A stretch of 64,000 nucleotides of DNA, from contig NZ_JANKZL010000009.1 of NCBI RefSeq assembly GCF_027568395.1, positions 1 to 64,000 of the forward strand, written 5' to 3'. Every line of letters begins with the position of its first letter. The first letter of the stretch is position 1. The DNA comes from Aminobacter sp. HY435 (lineage in GTDB: Bacteria > Pseudomonadota > Alphaproteobacteria > Rhizobiales > Rhizobiaceae). Of this stretch, positions 1 to 7,703 are shown in pieces. The notes beneath the pieces are model-generated. The model was given only the letters and a program-made list of their open reading frames with translations. It made no database searches and was not told the DNA's origin. The position numbers and the translations under genes were made by a program.

Positions 1-44
1 TCTCGACGCAGCGGCGTGAGGCGGGCATTCTTGTGGATGTTCAT
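1..44 (-). CDS. IS481-family transposase, N-terminal fragment
   Basis: Partial gene: the ATG is at 44-42 on the minus strand and the window ends after 14 codons (MNIHKNARLTPLRR). This short N-terminus matches what I recall of rhizobial IS481-family transposases, which continue into a helix-turn-helix and an integrase core; neither is visible here. The position just inside a TGT-type terminal repeat supports the call. Whether the transposase is intact cannot be judged. Confidence 0.6.
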   Translation of the reverse strand, partial: MNIHKNARLTPLRR

Positions 45-127
45 TCGGACCCTCCGGAGAGTGCTGTAGCTTGGTAACTCCAGTCTCCTCGGTCCGGTCC
101 GAATGGACAACCTCCTGAAAGCTCACA
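1..127 (-). mobile_element. End of an IS481-family insertion sequence (truncated by window edge)
   Basis: Read on the minus strand, position 127 begins TGTGAGCTTTCAGGAGGTTG, which has the TGT start and layout of an IS481-type terminal inverted repeat. About 80 bases of leader follow, then a transposase start at 44. The six bases just outside the tip (128-133, tCTAGc) fit the NCTAGN target that Bordetella IS481 elements duplicate on insertion. Only one end is in the window, so the other inverted repeat and the second target copy cannot be checked. Confidence 0.7.
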
Positions 128-128
128 T

Positions 129-518
129 CTAGCGCTCATACCGACCCTTGTGCCCGCTGCCGCCGATGTCCCACACCAGGCTCCGGCCCGACACCGTCAG
201 CACCAGTCCGCCGAAGCCGCGGTCGTCAGGCGTGTGCCTACGCGAGGCCGCACGCCGCCCGGCCGGGATCACCTCGACGGTCGAGCCGCGTTTGACCCAA
301 CAGCCTTTGCCGTACTGGTCGTTGGCGCCATAGGCGAGCATGAATTCGAAGCTGCCGTCGGGTCTGAGCAGGAGTTCGGAGCCGACCTCCATGACGCCGT
401 TGAGATAGTAGTGGCCGGCGAGGCGCTTGTCGCCGGGTGAACAGGCGTTGGCGACGCCGCTCAGGCAGACAAGGATCGTCGCGCCAAGGGCCGCAAGCAG
501 CAATCGTTTGGTTGGCAT
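129..518 (-). CDS. Secreted hypothetical protein (129 aa)
   Basis: The protein starts with an export signal (positively charged MPTKR, hydrophobic LLLAALGATILVCLSG, probable cleavage after ANA near residue 25). The mature part begins with Cys-Ser-Pro and is a small beta-rich-looking domain with phrases such as GSELLLRPDGSFEF and a Cys in GKGCW, so one disulphide is possible. Function is unknown. It lies 24 nt downstream of a small membrane protein gene on the same strand, so the two are probably co-transcribed. Its TAG stop sits inside the CTAG target of the adjacent IS481-type end, so the insertion touched the gene's end without changing the protein. Confidence 0.7.
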   Translation of the reverse strand: MPTKRLLLAALGATILVCLSGVANACSPGDKRLAGHYYLNGVMEVGSELLLRPDGSFEFMLAYGANDQYGKGCWVKRGSTVEVIPAGRRAASRRHTPDDRGFGGLVLTVSGRSLVWDIGGSGHKGRYER

Positions 519-542
519 GGCAGTGCCTATCTGGCGGCGTTG

Positions 543-713
543 TCAGACGCCGGCGTTGGCGAACATCAGTCCGGCGGCAATGACGCCGACGGCACCGAGG
601 GCGGGATAAAGCACGAGCAGGACGGTCAGCAGCGTGTCGCGCAGGGGCAGGGCGTTGCGCCGCGCAGCGGCATCGTTCGTCTGGTGCGCTTCAGGTTCAT
701 CGACCGTGGTCAT
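543..713 (-). CDS. Small single-pass membrane protein (56 aa)
   Basis: A short frame from ATG at 713-711 to TGA at 545-543. It has a polar N-terminus rich in Glu, Asn and Arg (MTTVDEPEAHQTND...), then one long hydrophobic stretch (around residues 30-55, LLTVLLVLYPALGAVGVIAAG) reaching almost to the C-terminus, as in a tail-anchored or single-span protein. AAAGG lies 6 nt before the ATG. It is followed after 24 nt by the secreted protein gene at 129-518. No family recognised. The membrane segment, ribosome site and gene order support it, but it is short. Confidence 0.6.
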   Translation of the reverse strand: MTTVDEPEAHQTNDAAARRNALPLRDTLLTVLLVLYPALGAVGVIAAGLMFANAGV

Positions 714-926
714 GGTGCCTTTTCCGAAGGGATCAGTTGGTCAGGCGCGGCTTTTCTGCCTGTCGCGTATCGGCACGATGCCGTGCAGACGGTACATTTG
801 TTTCCGCAAACTGGCGCTGCCACTGATCCATGGGCGTCAAACGCTTGCCGCTCCACCCCATTTCGGTTACGACACGCCGCGCCGTGATCGCGGCCAAAAC
901 ATCTGGAAAAAGTGCGGAATTCGACC
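714..926. other. Intergenic region between divergent genes
   Basis: 213 bases between the small membrane protein gene (leftward) and hisS (rightward). It should carry promoters for both, but I see no convincing -35/-10 pair, repeat or RNA structure. Open frames here run antisense into hisS and look like shadows. Confidence 0.5.
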
Positions 927-2444
927 ATGGCCGACAAATCGGAAAAGATGAAAGCGCGACTGCCGCGCGGCTTCGTCGACCGCAGCGCGGACGACATCCG
1001 GATCGTCGAGAAGATGATGGCGAAGATCCGTGAGGTCTACGAACTCTACGGTTTCGAACCCGTCGACCAGCCACTGATCGAATACACCGACGCGCTGGGA
1101 AAATTCCTGCCCGACCAGGACCGTCCCAACGAGGGCGTCTTCTCCTTCCAGGATGACGACGAGCAGTGGCTGTCGCTGCGCTATGACCTGACCGCGCCGA
1201 TGGCGCGCTTCGTTGCCGAAAACTACGAGAAGCTGCCCAAGCCCTACCGCAGCTACCGTTCCGGCTGGGTGTTCCGCAACGAGAAGCCTGGCCCCGGCCG
1301 CTTCCGACAGTTCATGCAGTTCGACGCCGACACAGTCGGCACGCCCGGTGTCGCGGCCGATGCCGAGATGACCATGATGATGGCCGACGTGATGGAAGCT
1401 CTCGGCATCAAGCGCGGCGACTATGTCATCCGCGTCAACAACCGCAAGGTGCTCGACGGCGTCCTCGAGGCCATCGGCCTCGGCGGCGACGAGAACGCCA
1501 ATCGCCGGCTGATCGTGCTGCGCGCCATCGACAAGCTCGACAAGTTCGGTGTCGAGGGCGTCAGGCTGTTGCTCGGCAAGGGGCGCTGGGACGGTGGTGC
1601 GGAAGGCGAGGGCGACTTCACCAAGGGTGCGGGGCTCGACGCTGCGGCGATCGATACCGTAATTGCCTTCACCGAAGCTGGCGCAGCCGAGACGAGCAAG
1701 ACGGCGGAAATCCTCAAGGCGATCGTCGCCGGCAATGTCAGGGGTAGCGAGGGTGTCGACGAACTGGCACAGATCGGCTCGCTGGTTGCCGCTGCCGGCT
1801 ACGATGACGGCCGCGTCAAGATCGACCCATCGGTCGTGCGTGGTCTTGAATACTATACCGGCCCGGTCTTCGAAGCTGAGTTGTTGGCCGAGATCCCCAA
1901 CGAGGACGGCCAGATCGTCCGCTTCGGCTCGGTCGGCGGCGGCGGCCGCTACGATGGCCTCGTCTCGCGCTTCCGCGGCGAGCCGGTGCCGGCGACCGGC
2001 TTCTCCATCGGCGTGTCGCGCTTGATGACGGCGCTCAAGAACCTCGGCAAGCTCGACACCTCCGATGTTGTCGCACCCGTCGTCGTGCTGGTCATGGACA
2101 AGGACACGGAAAGCCTCGGCCGCTACCAGAAGATGGTCGCCGAGCTGCGCGCGGCAAAAATCCGCGCCGAAATGTATCTCGGTGGCGCCGGCATGAAGGC
2201 GCAGATCAAATATGCCGACCGTCGCGGCTCCGGCGTCGTCATCATCCAGGGAGGCGATGAGCGCGCCCGTGGCGAAATCCAGATCAAGGACCTGATCGAG
2301 GGTGCGCGTTTGTCGGCCGAGATCACCGACAACGCCGAGTGGCGCGCCGCCCGTCCGGCACAGATCACGGTGCCTGAGGCCGATCTCGTCGCCGAGGTGA
2401 AGAAGGTCCTGGCCGCACAGGCGGAAGATCGCAGCCGTGGCTAG
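927..2444 (+). CDS. hisS: Histidine--tRNA ligase
   Basis: Charges tRNA-His with histidine in the cytoplasm. The 505-residue protein shows the class II synthetase core: [16 protein letters not shown] near the start, motif 2 around [14 protein letters not shown], the histidine-specific [12 protein letters not shown] motif near residues 305-315, the glycine-rich [12 protein letters not shown] loop, and a C-terminal anticodon-binding domain. It is longer than E. coli HisRS (about 424 aa), as is usual for the alphaproteobacterial long form. I chose ATG at 927; a GTG at 912 adds five residues and cannot be excluded. It precedes hisZ and hisG, a common rhizobial arrangement linking histidine charging and synthesis. 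Confidence 0.95.
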   Translation: MADKSEKMKARLPRGFVDRSADDIRIVEKMMAKIREVYELYGFEPVDQPLIEYTDALGKFLPDQDRPNEGVFSFQDDDEQWLSLRYDLTAPMARFVAENYEKLPKPYRSYRSGWVFRNEKPGPGRFRQFMQFDADTVGTPGVAADAEMTMMMADVMEALGIKRGDYVIRVNNRKVLDGVLEAIGLGGDENANRRLIVLRAIDKLDKFGVEGVRLLLGKGRWDGGAEGEGDFTKGAGLDAAAIDTVIAFTEAGAAETSKTAEILKAIVAGNVRGSEGVDELAQIGSLVAAAGYDDGRVKIDPSVVRGLEYYTGPVFEAELLAEIPNEDGQIVRFGSVGGGGRYDGLVSRFRGEPVPATGFSIGVSRLMTALKNLGKLDTSDVVAPVVVLVMDKDTESLGRYQKMVAELRAAKIRAEMYLGGAGMKAQIKYADRRGSGVVIIQGGDERARGEIQIKDLIEGARLSAEITDNAEWRAARPAQITVPEADLVAEVKKVLAAQAEDRSRG

Positions 2445-2467
2445 CCAATGCATGCAGCTGTTTGCGC

Positions 2468-2584
2468 TGCCCCTCATGCCCCTGCCGGGACCTTCTCCCC
2501 GTGGAACGGGAAGAAGGAGGATGGCCGCAACGCTGACGCCCTCCTCGCCCCGTTTGCGGGGAGAGGGTAAGGGTGAAGGGCAGC
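2468..2584. repeat. RIME-like intergenic mosaic repeat, copy 1
   Basis: The hisS-hisZ gap holds two palindromes: cttctccccgt..acgggaagaag near 2492-2513 and ccccgttt-gcggggagag near 2550-2566, bordered by gcccctcat and its near-inverse tgaagggc. The same modules occur in opposite orientation at 55861-55963. The make-up, short palindromes in a mosaic between genes, is typical of rhizobial intergenic mosaic elements. It could form RNA hairpins between hisS and hisZ. Confidence 0.7.
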
Positions 2585-2612
2585 GCCTCGCTTGCGTGGA
2601 GGTGTGCAGGCA

Positions 2613-3731
2613 ATGAATACGCGCTACCCCGCCATTGCGTCCGATATCCTGAAGCTGTTCGCCGCGCGCGGCGCCGATGCCGTCGACGTGCCGGTGCTGC
2701 AGCCGGCCGACCCGTTCCTCGACATGGCTGGCGAGGACTTGCGTCGCCGCATCTTCCTGACCGAGAGCGAGACCGGTGCTGCGCTGTGCCTGCGCCCGGA
2801 GTTCACCATTCCGGTCTGCCTCGACCACATCCACACGCAATCCGGCACACCGCGCCGCTATTCTTATCTCGGCGAGGTGTTTCGCCAGCGCCGCGAAGGC
2901 GGCAATGAATTCTTCCAGGCCGGCGTCGAGGATCTTGGCGATCCCGACATCGCGGCCGCCGATGCGCGCTCGGTTGCCGATGCGCATGCCTTGCTGTCGC
3001 TGTGCCTGCCGGGCCGCGACCTGGCGGTCACGCTCGGCGACCAGGCCATCTTCGAGGCGGTGCTCGCGGCGCTTGGCTTGCCGCGTGGCTGGCGCATGCG
3101 TCTTGCCCGCGCCTTCGGTTCGGCGGAACTGCTGGCTGCGGCCCTTGAAGACCTGGCTGCGCCGACGCGCAGTTCGGCCTTGGCCGAGCCCGTCGCCTCG
3201 CTTGTTGCCGATGGTGACGTCGAGGCGCTCTCAGCCCATATCGCCGCCGGCATGGAGCAGGCCGGGCTGTCGGCGTCCGCCGGGCGCACGCCCACCGGCA
3301 TCGCGCGCCGGCTCATCGAAAAGGCCGAACTGCGCAGCGTTCGCCTGTCCAGCGATGCCTTCGAGGCGCTGGAGCGGTTTTTGGCTATCCACGTGCCGCT
3401 CGATCAAGCGCCTGAGGCGCTCAGGGATTTCGCTGCGGGAGCGGGGCTTTCGCTTGGCGCCGCGCTCGACAATTTTGCCGCCCGCGCTACAGCCATAGCC
3501 GGCCATGGCCTGGCCGTCGGCACGGTGCGCTACGATGCCGCCTTCGGTCGTCCGCTCGACTATTACACCGGGCTGGTCTTCGAGATTTCCGGACCTGACG
3601 GCGAGCGCCCCTTGGCCGGTGGCGGTCGTTACGACCGGCTGCTAACCCTGCTCGGCGCCGGCAAGCCGATTCCCGGGGTGGGCTTTTCCGTCTGGCTCGA
3701 CCGTATCGAAGCCCTGAGGGAGGCGCGCTGA
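2613..3731 (+). CDS. hisZ: ATP phosphoribosyltransferase regulatory subunit HisZ
   Basis: HisZ is a histidyl-tRNA-synthetase paralogue without charging activity that binds the short HisG and gives histidine feedback control of the first step of histidine synthesis. The 372-residue protein has the class II synthetase-like core ([30 protein letters not shown], a degenerate [27 protein letters not shown]) and lacks a full anticodon-binding domain. ATG 2613 starts a typical [13 protein letters not shown]; an upstream TTG at 2592 is less likely. The gene ends in TGATG, overlapping hisG by one base, so the subunits are translationally coupled. Confidence 0.93.
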   Translation: MNTRYPAIASDILKLFAARGADAVDVPVLQPADPFLDMAGEDLRRRIFLTESETGAALCLRPEFTIPVCLDHIHTQSGTPRRYSYLGEVFRQRREGGNEFFQAGVEDLGDPDIAAADARSVADAHALLSLCLPGRDLAVTLGDQAIFEAVLAALGLPRGWRMRLARAFGSAELLAAALEDLAAPTRSSALAEPVASLVADGDVEALSAHIAAGMEQAGLSASAGRTPTGIARRLIEKAELRSVRLSSDAFEALERFLAIHVPLDQAPEALRDFAAGAGLSLGAALDNFAARATAIAGHGLAVGTVRYDAAFGRPLDYYTGLVFEISGPDGERPLAGGGRYDRLLTLLGAGKPIPGVGFSVWLDRIEALREAR

Positions 3732-4435
3732 TGACCATCTCGATCGCGCTCCCGTCGAAGGGCCGCTTGAAGGAGCAGGCGCTTGAGGTGCTGGCCAAGG
3801 CCGGCTTCACCGTCAACCTGCCCGAGGACGAGCGCCGCTACCGCGCCACAATCGAGGGGCGGCCGGATATCGAGATCGCCTTCCTTTCGGCTTCCGAAAT
3901 CTCCGGCGAGATCGGCCAGGGCAATGTCGATCTGGGCATCACCGGCGAAGACCTGGTCCGCGAAAACCTTGCCGACTGGGAGAGCAAGGCCGAGATCGTC
4001 GCGCGCCTGGGCTTCGGCTATGCCGATGTCGTCGTCGCAGTTCCCGAAATCTGGCTCGACGTCGACACCATGGCCGACCTCGACGACGTCGCCGCCGATT
4101 TCCGCCAACGCCACGGCCGTCGCCTGCGCATCGCCACCAAATACTGGCGGCTGACGCAGCAGTTCTTCTCCCAGATGCACGGCATCCAGGTCTACCGCAT
4201 CGTCGAGAGCCTGGGCGCCACAGAAGGCGCGCCGGCGGCAGGTTCGGCCGACGTCATCGTCGACATCACCTCGACCGGTTCGACGCTGCGCGCCAACCAC
4301 CTGAAAATCCTGTCCGATGGTGTGATCCTGCGCTCGCAGGCTTGCCTTGTTCAGTCACGCAAGACCCGCACGCCAGCTGACGAAGCGGTGCTTGCGCAGT
4401 TCAACACCGCAATAGCGGCGGCCGTCGCCGGATAG
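3731..4435 (+). CDS. hisG: ATP phosphoribosyltransferase catalytic subunit (short form)
   Basis: Joins ATP and PRPP to make phosphoribosyl-ATP, the committed step of histidine synthesis. At 234 residues it is the short form, lacking the C-terminal regulatory domain and therefore needing HisZ, which is encoded just upstream. Visible motifs are the N-terminal [15 protein letters not shown], the [13 protein letters not shown] loop and the PRPP-binding segment [15 protein letters not shown]. Its start overlaps the hisZ stop. The rest of the histidine pathway is not in this window. Confidence 0.95.
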   Translation: MTISIALPSKGRLKEQALEVLAKAGFTVNLPEDERRYRATIEGRPDIEIAFLSASEISGEIGQGNVDLGITGEDLVRENLADWESKAEIVARLGFGYADVVVAVPEIWLDVDTMADLDDVAADFRQRHGRRLRIATKYWRLTQQFFSQMHGIQVYRIVESLGATEGAPAAGSADVIVDITSTGSTLRANHLKILSDGVILRSQACLVQSRKTRTPADEAVLAQFNTAIAAAVAG

Positions 4436-4646
4436 GCTTGTAGTTGGCGTTGCCAACGCGGTCGCGTCGTTGCTTGGCAAGTCGGCTGGCCGCAGGACAG
4501 GCGTGGAACGATCCGCGCCTGTTTCGTCTTCCGGGGTGCTGTTGTCAGGGAAATATTTGCTGCGCTGTCGCCCGGCGGCGCTTGTGCATTCCGGTGCCGC
4601 TGTTTAGCTAGACCTGAAACGGGTCAACCGAAAACGGATCACCGAT
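4436..4646. other. Intergenic region hisG - RsmB-like gene
   Basis: 211 bases. A perfect 6-bp hairpin (GTTGGC GTT GCCAAC, 4443-4457) lies just after hisG but has no T-run, so it is at best a weak transcript end. The remainder should hold the promoter of the next gene; no clear consensus elements are seen. Confidence 0.4.
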
Positions 4647-5933
4647 ATGCGACTTGGCGGAAGACTGGCTGCGGCCATTGAAGTTCTCGACGATATGGAG
4701 CGCCGTCACCGGCCTGCTGCCGATGCGCTCAAGGACTGGGGATTGTCCCATCGTTTTGCCGGCGCTGGCGACCGCGCCGCGATCGGCAACATCGTCTACG
4801 ACGCGCTGCGCCGCAAGCGCTCCGCCGGGTGGTTGCTCGGCAGTGAAAATTCCCGCGCGCTGGGCTTCGGCGCACTTCTTCTCGAATGGAACCAGTCGGC
4901 CGCGGCACTCAATCAGAGCCTCGACGGCGACAAGTTCGCGCCGGAGCCGCTCAGCGAAGCCGAATTGAAGGCAATCGCCGAGCGCAGCCTTGCCGAGGCG
5001 CCCGATGTCATCCGCGCCGACAGCCCCGACTGGTGCGCACCCCTGTTGCAGCGTGCTTTTGGTGCAGACTGGGTGGACGAGGGCGCTGCCCTGGCCGCCC
5101 GTCCTCCGCTCGACATCAGGGTCAATACGCTGAAAGCCGACCGCATTCGCGTCATTGCCGAGCTCGAAGGCACCCAGGCCACTGCCACCGCGCTTGCGCC
5201 GCATGGCGTGCGCATTCCGCCCATCGACGGCAGCGGCCGTCACCCCAATGTCCAGGCCGAACCGGCCTTCCAGAAGGGCTGGTTCGAAATCCAGGACGAA
5301 GGCTCGCAGCTTGCGGCCGAACTCTCCGGCGCTCTGCCCGGAATGCAGGTTCTGGACTATTGCGCAGGCGCCGGCGGCAAGACCCTGGCGCTGTCGGCGG
5401 CAATGGAAAACCGCGGCCAGATTTTCGCCCACGATTCGGAAAAATCGCGCCTCGCGCCGATGTTCGATCGCCTGCGCCGTTCCGACAACCGCAATGTGCA
5501 GGTCGTCGCCAAGCCCGCGGAACTGGCCGGCCTGACAGGCGGCATGGACCTTGTGCTGATTGACGCGCCTTGCACCGGCAGCGGCACCTGGCGGCGCAGG
5601 CCGGACGCCAAATGGCGTCTGACCGAGCGCCAGCTCGACGTGCGCAAGGCCGAGCAGTCGGCGATCCTCGATGCCGCCAAAGCCTACGTCAAGCCGGGCG
5701 GGCTGATGGTCTACATCACCTGTTCGGTCTTCGAGGAGGAAAACGCCGATCAGGTCGCGGCCTTCCTCGGTCGCGACAAATCGTTCTCGGCGCTCGACCA
5801 TCAGGCGCTTTGGACAAGCCGTTTCCCTGGCAAGGAGGATGCCGTTCGCCACAGCCGCCAGGGACTGTCGCTCACCCCCGCGAGAAGCGGCACTGACGGC
5901 TTCTATTTCGCTGCGATGCGCCGCGCCGGCTGA
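4647..5933 (+). CDS. RsmB/NOP-family rRNA (cytosine-C5) methyltransferase
   Basis: Predicted SAM-dependent RNA m5C methyltransferase. The 428-residue protein has an N-terminal NusB-like helical region (residues 1-130), the binding segment PPLDIRVNTLKADR, the SAM-binding motif I DYCAGAGGKTL (about residue 233), motif IV DAPCTGSGTWRRRPDAKW with one catalytic Cys, and motif VI YITCSVFEEEN with the second Cys. Both cysteines required by the NOP/RsmB family are present, so activity is likely. ATG at 4647 follows a short intergenic region. The exact target (16S C967 as for RsmB, or another site) cannot be read from sequence. Confidence 0.88.
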   Translation: MRLGGRLAAAIEVLDDMERRHRPAADALKDWGLSHRFAGAGDRAAIGNIVYDALRRKRSAGWLLGSENSRALGFGALLLEWNQSAAALNQSLDGDKFAPEPLSEAELKAIAERSLAEAPDVIRADSPDWCAPLLQRAFGADWVDEGAALAARPPLDIRVNTLKADRIRVIAELEGTQATATALAPHGVRIPPIDGSGRHPNVQAEPAFQKGWFEIQDEGSQLAAELSGALPGMQVLDYCAGAGGKTLALSAAMENRGQIFAHDSEKSRLAPMFDRLRRSDNRNVQVVAKPAELAGLTGGMDLVLIDAPCTGSGTWRRRPDAKWRLTERQLDVRKAEQSAILDAAKAYVKPGGLMVYITCSVFEEENADQVAAFLGRDKSFSALDHQALWTSRFPGKEDAVRHSRQGLSLTPARSGTDGFYFAAMRRAG

Positions 5934-6219
5934 CAGCAAGATATTCGGTCCGCTTGCCCAGGGATGAAGCGGACATGCAACCAGTCGTCACCAGTGCCGT
6001 TTCGGTTCGGGTTGGAAGATCCTCGCCTTCATCGCCGCCGCCCGACCGATGGACCGGGTCGCTGCCTGGCTGTTGCGCCCTATGCCGCCTTGGTCGGCTT
6101 CGCCACCTTGCTCAATTTTTCGACCCGGTGGCTCAATTGAAGGCGTGCTGCATCGCACCATTTTTGGTTGCCTGCGTTTGCCGGCTTTGTCATAAGCAGG
6201 CTGCATCAGGACATTGGAA
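5934..6219. other. Intergenic region, nothing recognised
   Basis: 286 bases between the RsmB-like gene and the thioesterase gene. Short open frames on either strand have no recognisable domain, start signal or membrane segment. No hairpin with a T-run, repeat or RNA gene is visible. Confidence 0.4.
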
Positions 6220-6678
6220 ATGGCCGCGAAGATTGTACCTGCCCCGGATTTCGAAGAGCGTGTAAGGTCTTCCTTCGCGCGCCAAAGCGTCATGCGCACC
6301 ATTGGAGCCGAATTGACGTTCGTCGCCCCCGGCACGGTCGAGATCGAGATGCCTTATTCGGAAGCGCTGACCCAGCAACACGGGTTCCTCCACGCCGGCG
6401 TTATTTCGACCGCGCTCGATTCCGCTTGCGGCTATGCGGCCTATTCCCTGATGCCGGAAAACTCCGGTGTCCTGTCGATCGAGTTCAAGGTCAACCTGCT
6501 GGCCCCGGGCAGGGGCGAGCGCTTCGTCTTCCGCGGCTCGGTCACGAAACCCGGCCGGACCATCGTCGTGGCCGATGGCCAGGCCTATGCCTTTGCCGCC
6601 GATGGCGAGGCCAAGCTGATCGCGACCATGACCGGCACCATGATGGTGGTGGTCGGGCGCGAAGGCATCGAGGGCTGA
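6220..6678 (+). CDS. PaaI-family hotdog thioesterase
   Basis: Predicted acyl-CoA thioesterase of 152 residues. The single hotdog domain carries the family signature HGFLHAGVISTALDSACGYA (about residues 52-71), with the His-Gly substrate loop and the Asp equivalent to the catalytic acid, followed by SIEFKVNLLAP. ATG at 6220 is chosen; AGGA lies 8 nt upstream. The mtnN gene follows 6 nt after its stop, so the two are probably one transcript. Substrate unknown; PaaI-type enzymes often hydrolyse aryl- or medium-chain acyl-CoA. Confidence 0.85.
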   Translation: MAAKIVPAPDFEERVRSSFARQSVMRTIGAELTFVAPGTVEIEMPYSEALTQQHGFLHAGVISTALDSACGYAAYSLMPENSGVLSIEFKVNLLAPGRGERFVFRGSVTKPGRTIVVADGQAYAFAADGEAKLIATMTGTMMVVVGREGIEG

Positions 6679-6684
6679 CGCGCG

Positions 6685-7320
6685 ATGGTCGCGATCACGC
6701 AGATCCATGGCCGCAACGTCTTGTTTGTCATGGCGGCGGACGCTGAGTATGGCCCGCATCTGCAAAAGCTTTTCGTGCCGCTGATGACCGGGATAGGGCC
6801 TGTCGAGTCCGGCGTGGTGGTGGGCGCAGAGCTTGCCCGCTGTGCCGTTGCCAACGCTCTGCCCGACCTCTTGGTCTGCCTCGGCTCCGCCGGAAGTCGC
6901 CGCCTGGAGCAGACGGAAGTCTATCAGGCGGTGTCGGTGTGTTTCCGCGACATGGACGCTTCGGCGCTCGGCTTCGAGAAGGGCAGGACGCCGTTCCTCG
7001 ATCTTCCTGCCACGCTGCCACTGCCGCTGCGCATTCCCGGCGTTCCGGAGGCGCGCCTGTCGACGGGCAGCACCATCATATCTGGCAAGGCCTATGACGC
7101 CATTCCCGAAGACATGGTCGACATGGAAACCTTCGCCGTGCTGCGCGCCTGCCAGATGTTCGGCGTGCCGCTGATCGGCCTGCGCGGCATATCGGACGGT
7201 GCTTCCGACATCAGCCATGTCGATGACTGGACTGAATACCTGCACGTCGTCGACGAAAAGCTGGCCCACGCCGTGCAGCTTCTGGCGCAGGCGATCGGCA
7301 ACGGCGCAATCCGGCTCTAG
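6685..7320 (+). CDS. mtnN: 5'-methylthioadenosine/S-adenosylhomocysteine nucleosidase
   Basis: Cleaves MTA and SAH to free adenine plus the thioribose or ribosyl-homocysteine, recycling products of SAM-dependent reactions and polyamine or autoinducer synthesis. The 211-residue protein shows the nucleoside phosphorylase fold: GIGPVESG near residue 35, GSAGS near 71, the substrate-binding VDMETFAVLRAC (about residues 148-159, Glu contacting ribose) and the catalytic Asp in GLRGISDGASD. It begins 6 nt after the thioesterase gene. Its TAG stop overlaps, within a CTAG, the stop of the convergent gene at 7317-7643. Confidence 0.88.
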   Translation: MVAITQIHGRNVLFVMAADAEYGPHLQKLFVPLMTGIGPVESGVVVGAELARCAVANALPDLLVCLGSAGSRRLEQTEVYQAVSVCFRDMDASALGFEKGRTPFLDLPATLPLPLRIPGVPEARLSTGSTIISGKAYDAIPEDMVDMETFAVLRACQMFGVPLIGLRGISDGASDISHVDDWTEYLHVVDEKLAHAVQLLAQAIGNGAIRL

Positions 7321-7643
7321 GCGGCCGCCCGCGGCAGGCTCTTGGCGTTGCCGAACAAAACCCCGAGCAGCCTCACCCTGACGTCGCGGTCGAGGTTGAC
7401 ATAGGTTATCGCTCCGGCCTGGTGGTCGAGAGTCCAGCGTCCAACGGAGCCGTTGTCCCAGTCGACGCTGTAGCCGCCGTCGACGAGTTTCCAGGCGCCT
7501 TTGCGTACTTCGCCGTCTTCGAGCAGCATGTGGGCGGCATCGCCGGTTTCGAAATAGACGTAGGCCTCCTTGCCGTTGCGGTCGAGCACGTGGGTGGTGC
7601 CGGGAATAAGCACCGACAAAACAGACTGGTCGAGACTTGCCAT
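7317..7643 (-). CDS. Conserved hypothetical protein (108 aa)
   Basis: Small, soluble, beta-rich-looking protein starting MASLDQSVLSVLIPG and containing KEAYVYFETGDAAHMLLEDGE and a GSVGRWTLDHQAGAITYV stretch that reads like a small beta-sandwich or lipocalin-like fold. No family name recognised and no signal peptide. ATG at 7643 is preferred: AGGA lies 7 nt upstream, while an upstream start at 7661 has no such site. It is transcribed away from the MarR gene, and the shared 60-base intergenic region contains an inverted-repeat operator at 7670-7684, so it is a candidate target of that regulator. Confidence 0.75.
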   Translation of the reverse strand: MASLDQSVLSVLIPGTTHVLDRNGKEAYVYFETGDAAHMLLEDGEVRKGAWKLVDGGYSVDWDNGSVGRWTLDHQAGAITYVNLDRDVRVRLLGVLFGNAKSLPRAAA

Positions 7644-7664
7644 CTTCAGTTCCTTTCGCAAACC

Positions 7665-7691
7665 TTGTAGTCAAGAAGCTTGACGTTATAT
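7665..7691 (+). promoter_or_regulatory. Putative marR promoter
   Basis: TTGTAG (7665-7670) and TTATAT (7686-7691) with a 15-base spacer form a plausible, slightly short-spaced sigma-70 promoter ahead of the MarR gene. The first operator copy (7670-7684) fills the spacer, the classical place for steric repression. Promoter assignment is by eye. Confidence 0.4.
7670..7684. promoter_or_regulatory. Inverted-repeat operator O1 (GTCAAG-AAG-CTTGAC)
   Basis: A perfect 6-3-6 palindrome, GTCAAGAAGCTTGAC, between the divergent genes at 7317-7643 and 7704-8162. The identical arms recur at 7707-7721. The size and symmetry fit a MarR-dimer site, and the adjacent gene encodes a MarR protein, so autoregulation is the simplest reading. 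Confidence 0.7.
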
Positions 7692-7703
7692 CCGGGAATG
7701 AAG

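Noticed and set aside
867-2987. Open frame of about 706 codons on the minus strand opposite hisS and hisZ
   Set aside because: Antisense shadow caused by high GC and codon bias; hisS and hisZ on the other strand have full conserved motifs and no overlap of this size is plausible.
4443-4457. GTTGGC-GTT-GCCAAC hairpin as hisG terminator
   Set aside because: Perfect but short and without any T-run; noted only as a weak transcript end.
5988-6335. 115-codon minus-strand frame upstream of the thioesterase
   Set aside because: Overlaps the thioesterase start and has no domain, start signal or membrane segment.
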